A DNA stretch of 9,191 nucleotides, taken from Candidatus Moranbacteria bacterium GW2011_GWE2_36_40. Its GTDB lineage: Bacteria; Patescibacteriota; Minisyncoccia; Moranbacterales; GWC2-37-73. The DNA lies in contig LBRX01000039.1 in the NCBI GenBank assembly GCA_000991645.1, positions 1-9,191 on the forward strand, in the 5' to 3' direction. The translations under genes were made by a program, and so were the position numbers. Positions 5,414 through 9,191 of the stretch are shown in pieces. Under the pieces are notes generated by a model. That model was not told the DNA's origin and made no database searches. It saw only the letters and a program-made list of their open reading frames with translations. How positions within the stretch are numbered: the stretch's first letter is position 1; each line of letters begins with the position of its first letter.

Positions 5414-6154
5414 TTATTTTATAATATTATTATTATTTATAAAAATATTTTGCCCATTTATATCCAAAGATTCATCGGAAGCTAAAAATAAAACTTTTTC
5501 AGCAACTTCTCCTGGTTCAACCAACTTTCCAGATGGAATATTAGCCAGATTTTTTTCCAATTCTTCTTTTGGTGCTCGGAGCCAATAACCAGTATTAACT
5601 GCACCAGGAGAAACTGCATTAGCTCTTCCAAATGGTGCGAGTAATTTTGCATATGCCTGAGTTATGTTCGCCACTCCAGCTTTTGCCGCCGCATAAGCCA
5701 GCGCATCATATTGTCCATCCGTAGAATATCGCGAAGAGATACTTACAATTACTCCTGATTTTTGCTGCTGAAAAATTTCAATTGCATATCTTGAGACACT
5801 CATCACAGAAACAAGATTTTGCAAAAGGCTTTGCGTCCAAATTTCACAGTCTCCATTCCATTCATCACCATCAATATATCTGCCAGCATTATTTACCAAT
5901 ACATCAATTTTGCCAAATTCCTGCTTTGCCCGTTCTATAACATTTTTAGCATCTGAATCAATTGTTAAATCAGCCTGAACAATAACTGCTCCACCGCCTG
6001 CTTCTATTATTTTAGAAGCAATTTCCTCAGCACCTGTTTTATTATCTTTATATGTGATAACAAGATTTGCACCTTCTTTAGCAAAAGCCAAAGCCGTTTC
6101 AGCTCCAATTCCACTTGATGCTCCAGTCACGATAACTACTTTATCTTTAAACAT
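5414..6154 (-). CDS. Short-chain dehydrogenase/reductase (SDR, FabG-like)
   Basis: This is a classical 246-aa SDR. It has the Rossmann TGASSGIG motif (10-17), an acidic ADL (61-63), NNAG (88-91), the catalytic Ser in SISS (138-141), Y154 and K158 in YAAAK, and the NAVSPGAV.T loop (179-188). It oxidises or reduces a hydroxyl/carbonyl substrate with NAD(P)(H). FabG-like ketoacyl reduction is possible but not shown. The ATG at 6154 puts the nucleotide fold at the usual place. The frame is open to an ATG at 6238, which would add 28 residues (MKYQFYLSKSWLNDTIK...) of amphipathic look; neither start has a good SD. It is the first gene of the five-gene operon, and MazG-like starts 4 nt after its stop. 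Confidence 0.9.
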   Translation of the reverse strand: MFKDKVVIVTGASSGIGAETALAFAKEGANLVITYKDNKTGAEEIASKIIEAGGGAVIVQADLTIDSDAKNVIERAKQEFGKIDVLVNNAGRYIDGDEWNGDCEIWTQSLLQNLVSVMSVSRYAIEIFQQQKSGVIVSISSRYSTDGQYDALAYAAAKAGVANITQAYAKLLAPFGRANAVSPGAVNTGYWLRAPKEELEKNLANIPSGKLVEPGEVAEKVLFLASDESLDINGQNIFINNNNIIK

Positions 6155-6356
6155 ATCTTTATTATGTATTAAGGCTTTTAAAACTGCTTTTATGGTATCA
6201 TTAAGCCAAGATTTACTCAAGTAAAACTGATATTTCATATTACATCAAAATACCCATTCAAATACTCACCCAATCCCTACCAAACATTCCCAAAAACATG
6301 AAGATGCTTCACAAAAAAACTCTCTACCATATGAAGTAGGATGGTAAAAAGTAATA

Positions 6357-6380
6357 TTACAATATACTGAAATATTGTAA
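6357..6380. promoter_or_regulatory. Inverted repeat upstream of the SDR operon (possible operator)
   Basis: TTACAATAT and ATATTGTAA form perfect 9-bp arms around a 6-nt spacer. It lies about 200 nt upstream of the SDR start, just beyond the tRNA-Trp terminator. A weak minus-strand promoter (TTACGT, 18 nt, TACAAT) could overlap it. The rest of 6155-6356 holds only the possible N-terminal extension of the SDR; I see no other gene. Confidence 0.35.
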
Positions 6381-6386
6381 CGAAAT

Positions 6387-6424
6387 AAAAAAGAATTACG
6401 TAACAAATTACGTAATTCTTTTTT
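6387..6424. terminator. Terminator after tRNA-Trp, symmetrical
   Basis: AAAAAAGAATTACGTAA (6387-6403) and its exact reverse complement (6408-6424) form a 17-bp stem with a 4-nt loop and T6 ends on both strands. It starts 7 nt after the encoded CCA of tRNA-Trp. Confidence 0.85.
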
Positions 6425-6431
6425 ATTTTGT

Positions 6432-6505
6432 TGGCACGGGGTGCAGGAATCGAACCCACGCCAGAGCTTTTGGAGAGCCCCGTACTACCACTATACGAAC
6501 CCCGC
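6432..6505 (-). tRNA. tRNA-Trp (CCA anticodon)
   Basis: The acceptor GCGGGGT pairs with ACCCCGT (G1-U72). The anticodon stem GGGCT/AGCTC holds loop CTCCAAA, anticodon CCA. The T arm is GTGGG-TTCGATT-CCTGC with wobbles. The discriminator is G73, as expected for Trp, and the 3' CCA is encoded, unlike the other three tRNA genes here. Confidence 0.95.
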
Positions 6506-6509
6506 ATAC

Positions 6510-6524
6510 CCACGCTAAGCGTGG
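6510..6524. other. Small perfect hairpin in the tRNA-Trp leader
   Basis: CCACGC-TAA-GCGTGG lies 4 nt upstream of the tRNA-Trp 5' end. It may serve in processing or pausing; it has no U-run, so it is not a terminator. Confidence 0.45.
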
Positions 6525-6526
6525 AA

Positions 6527-6555
6527 ATTACAATAAATCAAAAAACAAACATCAA
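6527..6555 (-). promoter_or_regulatory. Candidate promoter of tRNA-Trp
   Basis: On the minus strand TTGATG, a 17-nt spacer and TGTAAT form an acceptable sigma70 promoter about 15 nt before the tRNA. Its -35 lies inside the inverted-repeat spacer element. Confidence 0.45.
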
Positions 6556-6677
6556 ACAAATTTTTTGCTCCAAGCTTATCCTCTGGACAAAATTCAATCA
6601 ACAATAATCAAGTTTTTGGAATTTCGAATTTGGTTATTGATGTTTGTTTGGAAATTGTATCTTGTATCTTGATTATT
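6543..6677. repeat. Nested inverted-repeat element between rpmG and tRNA-Trp
   Basis: AAACAAACATCAA (6543-6555) is the exact reverse complement of 6637-6649. AATAATCAAG (6603-6612) is the reverse complement of 6668-6677. A tandem TGTATCT word sits at 6657-6670. The structured, low-complexity sequence resembles a dispersed intergenic repeat. No gene is seen in it. Confidence 0.45.
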
Positions 6678-6683
6678 TCAACC

Positions 6684-6848
6684 CTACTTCATTTCCTTGT
6701 GTTCAGTGTGTTTGCGACATTTGTTGCAGAATTTGTTGAGTTCAAGTTTTTCTTTGATCTTCTTTTTATTACGAGAAGTGTAGTAATTAATTTCTTTGCA
6801 ATCACTGCACTTTAATTTCACTAGGTTTTCCTTTGTCTTTGTGGCCAT
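6684..6848 (-). CDS. rpmG: 50S ribosomal protein L33
   Basis: A 54-aa protein starting MATKTKENLVKLKC, with zinc knuckles CSDC (14-17) and CNKC (41-44), Y-Y-T-S-R-N-K-K in the middle and basic segments throughout. This is the four-cysteine, zinc-binding form of L33 at the usual length. It is a component of the large ribosomal subunit near the tRNA exit site. The ATG at 6848 begins the normal N-terminus; no SD is visible. It sits between tRNA-Thr(GGU) and tRNA-Trp, a translation-gene neighbourhood often seen next to secE-nusG, although secE is not in this window. Confidence 0.95.
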   Translation of the reverse strand: MATKTKENLVKLKCSDCKEINYYTSRNKKKIKEKLELNKFCNKCRKHTEHKEMK

Positions 6849-6971
6849 ATGAGTAGCTTATTAGGCTTTAGCTTTTTAGCTTCTTAGTGAATCCAAAAAA
6901 CAAAAACTTTTTTAAAATATTTCTTAATTCATCCTACGATTTAACCAACTGACAACTGTTGATTAATCTTG

Positions 6972-7044
6972 AGCCGTTGACCGGAATCGGACCGGTGACC
7001 TCATCCCTACCAAGGATGTGCTCTACCAACTGAGCTACAACGGC
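6972..7044 (-). tRNA. tRNA-Thr (GGU anticodon)
   Basis: The acceptor GCCGTTG pairs with CAACGGC. The D arm is TAGCTCAGTTGGTAGAGC. The anticodon stem CATCC/GGATG holds loop TTGGTAG, anticodon GGU. The T arm is ACCGG-TCCGATT-CCGGT. The discriminator is U and CCA is not encoded. Its 3' trailer (CAAGATTAA) resembles that of tRNA-Thr(UGU). Confidence 0.95.
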
Positions 7045-7085
7045 GTCTTGGTAGTTATGTATTAAAAAACCAACAACTATCAAGC

Positions 7086-7114
7086 AGTATAAGGCTTTAT
7101 TATATTTTTGTCCA
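7086..7114 (-). promoter_or_regulatory. Promoter of tRNA-Thr(GGU)
   Basis: On the minus strand TGGACA, a 17-nt spacer and TATACT match consensus at five of six bases in each box. The start is predicted near 7079, about 35 nt before the tRNA, so this gene is transcribed independently of the tRNA-Tyr unit. Confidence 0.65.
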
Positions 7115-7134
7115 TAGCTTAAATTTGGCATAAT

Positions 7135-7300
7135 AATGACCAATATCGCGCTACCAAGTGTCGCGTCGCTCGTTCGTCGACACTCACGAGCTCCTTGTCC
7201 GCGGCAGCGCTGAATGCTACTATGGTCGCATTCATCGACGTTCGCTGCGAAAATTTCCTGCTGAAAATTTTCTAGCTCACTTCTGCCGGTTCGAATCCCT
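7135..7300. repeat. GC-rich hairpin-filled island between two tRNA genes
   Basis: The stretch is clearly more GC-rich than its surroundings and packed with inverted repeats: AGTGTCG/CGACACT (7157/7178), CAGCG/CGCTG (7205/7243) enclosing GAATGC/GCATTC (7212/7228), and GAAAATTT/AAATTTTC (7249/7265). It ends with GGTTCGAATCCC on the plus strand, a tRNA T-loop-like block whose flanks do not pair as a T stem. A minus-strand open frame covers it but also runs through tRNA-Thr(GGU), so I do not call a gene. It may be a dispersed palindromic element or mobile remnant. Confidence 0.5.
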
Positions 7301-7309
7301 TCAATACTA

Positions 7310-7360
7310 ACATACAAAACAAAAGAGACTTTTTTTAAAAGTCTCTTTTGTTTTGTATGT
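7310..7360. terminator. 24-bp perfect bidirectional terminator after tRNA-Tyr
   Basis: Positions 7310-7333 and 7337-7360 are exact reverse complements with a 3-nt loop. The core AGAGAC/GTCTCT is followed by TTTTGTTTTGT on either strand. The stem begins at the tRNA-Tyr discriminator base, so the processed tRNA end abuts it directly. Confidence 0.85.
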
Positions 7361-7442
7361 GGGCAGAGAGGGATTCGAACCCCCGAAGGCGTAAGCCGTC
7401 TGGTTTACAGCCAGATCCAGTTGACCGCTTTGGTATCTACCC
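7360..7442 (-). tRNA. tRNA-Tyr (GUA anticodon)
   Basis: The acceptor GGGTAGA pairs with TCTGCCC. The anticodon stem TCTGG/CCAGA holds loop CTGTAAA, anticodon GUA. A long variable arm (about GGCTTACGCC) marks it as class II, as bacterial tRNA-Tyr is. The T arm is GGGGG-TTCGAAT-CCCTC. The discriminator is A and CCA is not encoded. Confidence 0.95.
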
Positions 7443-7517
7443 AAATTAACTTACTACTTACAACTTACAACTTTTTTTGAAATTCGGTTGTTAGTTGTCT
7501 GTTGCTTGTTAATCCTG

Positions 7518-7589
7518 AGCCACCCACCGGATTTGAACCGATAACCTACTGTTTACAAAACAGTAGCTCTACCGTTGAGCTAGGGTGGC
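7518..7589 (-). tRNA. tRNA-Thr (UGU anticodon)
   Basis: The acceptor GCCACCC pairs with GGGTGGC. The D arm is TAGCTCAACGGTAGAGC. The anticodon stem ACTGT/ACAGT holds loop TTTGTAA, anticodon UGU. The T loop is TTCAAAT. The discriminator is U and CCA is not encoded. It is the first RNA gene after the TPR gene, with a strong promoter. Confidence 0.95.
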
Positions 7590-7626
7590 ATTATCAATCA
7601 AATACTTCATGCATTCTACCCAATGT

Positions 7627-7654
7627 ATTATACACTACTTGATTATTCTTTCAA
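7627..7654 (-). promoter_or_regulatory. Strong promoter of the tRNA-Thr(UGU)-tRNA-Tyr unit
   Basis: On the minus strand TTGAAA, a 16-nt spacer and a perfect TATAAT are seen, with the start near 7620. It overlaps the 3' end of the TPR gene. Confidence 0.75.
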
Positions 7655-8282
7655 GTCTTCTGATCCTCATTTTCGCTTTATGATGAACAGGACTCAACTT
7701 TAAGACTTGCTTGAAGCATTCAAGAGAATCATGAAGATTTTCACTTTCAAGATAATAATCCCCCAATCTCTCATATGCCTCGATATCCTTTGGATTTATG
7801 GCTATTCTCTTTATCAACACATCTTCTAATTTGTTTTTTTCCTTTATGATCACAGCTGATTGAGGAAGAGTAGCTTTGCTTGTTATCATCGGACGAGAGC
7901 CCCTTCTTATCTCTGAAATATTGATTTGTTCCGCAGATGATTGCATGGAACCATCATCTTTTTGAAAATCCTTTTCAGCCAACTCACTTTGCATCAATGC
8001 AACTCGTTGTCTTTTTTCTCGTATTTGTTGAAACCATTGATTGCTAACGTTGTGAAATTTAAGTGACAAAAGTTTCGAACGATGCATGATTCTCTCCAAA
8101 AATTTCAAACTGAAATGTCCCAATGCAGAAAAAATTTTGCTTGTTTTTTTCTCAGTATTTGCACTTTCTTGTCCTGAAATCAAATCCGCAACTGGAATTT
8201 GCTTGGCCTTGCGAAAAAGAAACATGATCAACACTGAAACACTAACTATGATTATAATTGGAGGCAAAATATAGTTCAACAT
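7635..8282 (-). CDS. Membrane-anchored TPR-repeat protein
   Basis: This 215-aa protein starts MLNYILPPIIIIVSVSVLIM: one hydrophobic segment (about residues 4-23) followed by FRKAK, which suggests an N-terminal anchor with the rest in the cytoplasm. The middle (about 30-145) is charged and low in recognisable structure. The C-terminal third carries a TPR-like unit with AINPKDIEAYERLGDYYLE and SLECFKQVLKLSPVHHKAK, the tetratricopeptide pattern that mediates protein-protein contact. The ATG at 8282 is preferred over an in-frame TTG three codons upstream. It starts 26 nt after the ricT stop, so the two are likely co-transcribed. Its partner is not known. Confidence 0.8.
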   Translation of the reverse strand: MLNYILPPIIIIVSVSVLIMFLFRKAKQIPVADLISGQESANTEKKTSKIFSALGHFSLKFLERIMHRSKLLSLKFHNVSNQWFQQIREKRQRVALMQSELAEKDFQKDDGSMQSSAEQINISEIRRGSRPMITSKATLPQSAVIIKEKNKLEDVLIKRIAINPKDIEAYERLGDYYLESENLHDSLECFKQVLKLSPVHHKAKMRIRRLERIIK

Positions 8283-8308
8283 TTGATTCAAAAATAATTT
8301 GAAAAAAT

Positions 8309-9085
8309 TTAAAGCAGTTCTTCCTTTTTCACAGTTGTAATTGTTCCGTCAGCCATTCTTATCTTAACATCTCCAGTCAATACATTCAATTCAATCACAT
8401 CACCTTTCCCATCTCTCGTTTTTACACTTGAGCGGAGCTCTGGCATGCCAACCATCATTTGCTGATATTGAGCAGCTTCATATGACAAACAGCACATGAG
8501 TCGCCCACAAACACCAGAAATTCTTTCGCTTCCACGATGTGCAACTTGCTGAACGCGAGCCATATCGATAGAAATGCTTGGCAAACTTCCAGGAAATCTC
8601 AAACAACACAGATCCCTACCACAAACACCACAACCACCAAGCTTTCTCGCTTCATCGCGAGAACCAACTTGATGCATTCGCACGCTACGATGAAAAATTT
8701 TAGAAAGATTTTTTACCAATTCGCGAAAATCAACACGCTCATCGGCAGTAAACAAAATCACAGCATTGCTTCCGTCCAGACTAATATGCACATCAACAAG
8801 CTTCATGTTAAGATTCAGCCTTTTGATTTCAATCTTGCTCAATTTCAGAATCTCATCCTTTTTTTCTTCATTTTTTGCAAGAGTTCCCATATCCCTATCA
8901 GTCGCCTTCCGCAATATGACTGTGTTTTTTTCTTTTAAAACAATTCCGCCAGTTTCTTCTATATATGCAATTTCATTGGACAAATCCTCTTTGACAACGA
9001 CAGCATCCCCAATTTGCAATTCCAATTCACTCTTACAAAGACGAAATGGCTCCCAATTATAAACACGAACTGAATATTTATACAT
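8309..9085 (-). CDS. ricT: RicT/YaaT-type PSP1-domain protein
   Basis: The 258-aa protein matches the PSP1 C-terminal-domain family. The signature is the cysteine-rich block GGCGVCGRDLCCLRF (about 150-164) and GVCGRLMCCLSYE (191-203), preceded by the R-V-D-F-RELV and HRSVRMHQVGSRDEAR segment. In Bacillus, RicT works with RicA and RicF; the complex binds Fe-S clusters and affects mRNA processing by RNase Y, sporulation and competence. No sporulation is implied here, since the family is widespread. All seven cysteines of the block (152, 155, 160, 161, 193, 198, 199) are present, so cluster binding is plausible. The ATG at 9085 gives the expected N-terminus; no SD is visible. The TPR gene follows. 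Confidence 0.92.
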   Translation of the reverse strand: MYKYSVRVYNWEPFRLCKSELELQIGDAVVVKEDLSNEIAYIEETGGIVLKEKNTVILRKATDRDMGTLAKNEEKKDEILKLSKIEIKRLNLNMKLVDVHISLDGSNAVILFTADERVDFRELVKNLSKIFHRSVRMHQVGSRDEARKLGGCGVCGRDLCCLRFPGSLPSISIDMARVQQVAHRGSERISGVCGRLMCCLSYEAAQYQQMMVGMPELRSSVKTRDGKGDVIELNVLTGDVKIRMADGTITTVKKEELL

Positions 9086-9108
9086 AAATTGACTTATACC
9101 AAATCAAA

Positions 9109-9191
9109 TTAATTACTTCTACATTCAATCTTTTGTATCCAGCTAAACCCAACCTTCCCTTTTAGAATTTTAGGATTTTTAGTTAACCATA
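9109..9191 (-). CDS. Possible C-terminal tail of an upstream gene, cut by window edge
   Basis: One minus-strand frame is open from the window edge to a TAA at 9109, giving 26 residues ending GFSWIQKIECRSN. It ends 23 nt before the ricT start, a spacing usual for an operon neighbour. The stretch is too short to name and could be non-coding. Confidence 0.3.
   Translation of the reverse strand, partial: WLTKNPKILKGKVGFSWIQKIECRSN

Noticed and set aside
6277..6513. Minus-strand open frame of 78 aa
   Set aside because: It overlaps tRNA-Trp and its terminator; the protein is the translated tRNA plus low-complexity sequence.
7280..7310. Plus-strand tRNA suggested by GGTTCGAATCCC
   Set aside because: The bases around the T-loop-like block do not form a T stem, and no acceptor or anticodon arm is found upstream.
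6934..7317. Minus-strand open frame of 127 aa over the GC-rich island
   Set aside because: It runs straight through tRNA-Thr(GGU) and through the hairpin-rich island, shows no recognisable domain, and the tRNA is certain.
1..9191. CRISPR array
   Set aside because: No regularly spaced direct repeats of 25-40 nt with unique spacers were seen.

Overview
The window comes from an AT-rich, compact bacterial genome, most likely a Candidate Phyla Radiation (Patescibacteria, Parcubacteria-like) organism. This is inferred from low GC, short intergenic gaps, start sites mostly without a Shine-Dalgarno (SD) sequence, a RicT (PSP1)-TPR gene pair, tRNA genes mostly without an encoded CCA, and a gene mix typical of small uncultured genomes (PgeF, S51 peptidase, SET protein, DUF234-type ATPase). 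The standard code is used: TAA, TAG and TGA all end genes. Every gene I can support lies on the minus strand, so the biological order runs from high to low coordinates.

From the right edge: ricT (9085-8309) and a membrane-anchored TPR protein (8282-7635) precede a stable-RNA cluster. The cluster is tRNA-Thr(UGU), tRNA-Tyr(GUA), a 24-bp perfect bidirectional terminator, a GC-rich hairpin-filled island, tRNA-Thr(GGU), rpmG (L33) and tRNA-Trp(CCA). The order echoes the E. coli thrU-tyrU-glyT-thrT-tufB locus, with the island where tRNA-Gly would be and rpmG where tuf would be. Strong sigma70-type promoters precede tRNA-Thr(UGU) and tRNA-Thr(GGU).

Behind the tRNA-Trp terminator comes a tight five-gene operon (6154-3416): SDR oxidoreductase, MazG-like NTP pyrophosphohydrolase, SET methyltransferase, S51-type peptidase and PgeF. 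Gaps are 4-11 nt, with one 4-nt overlap.

The most notable region is 3370-2551. A consensus promoter (TTGACA-17-TAATCT) drives a leader of about 330 nt that contains a convincing T-box antiterminator/terminator switch. It does not control an aminoacyl-tRNA synthetase or amino-acid gene. It controls two tiny unknown genes: a 40-aa zinc-ribbon protein and a 90-aa coiled-coil protein. Both have strong SD sequences, unlike their neighbours. This looks like an uncharged-tRNA-sensing module of unknown function, possibly acquired.

At lower coordinates a DUF234-type ATPase (2300-909) has its own promoter and a palindrome over the -10 box, and is bracketed by terminators and by two copies of a 44-nt direct repeat. 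The left end holds an msrB-msrA pair: msrB is frameshifted at an A7 tract and msrA lacks a good start codon, suggesting a damaged or mis-sequenced MsrB-MsrA fusion.
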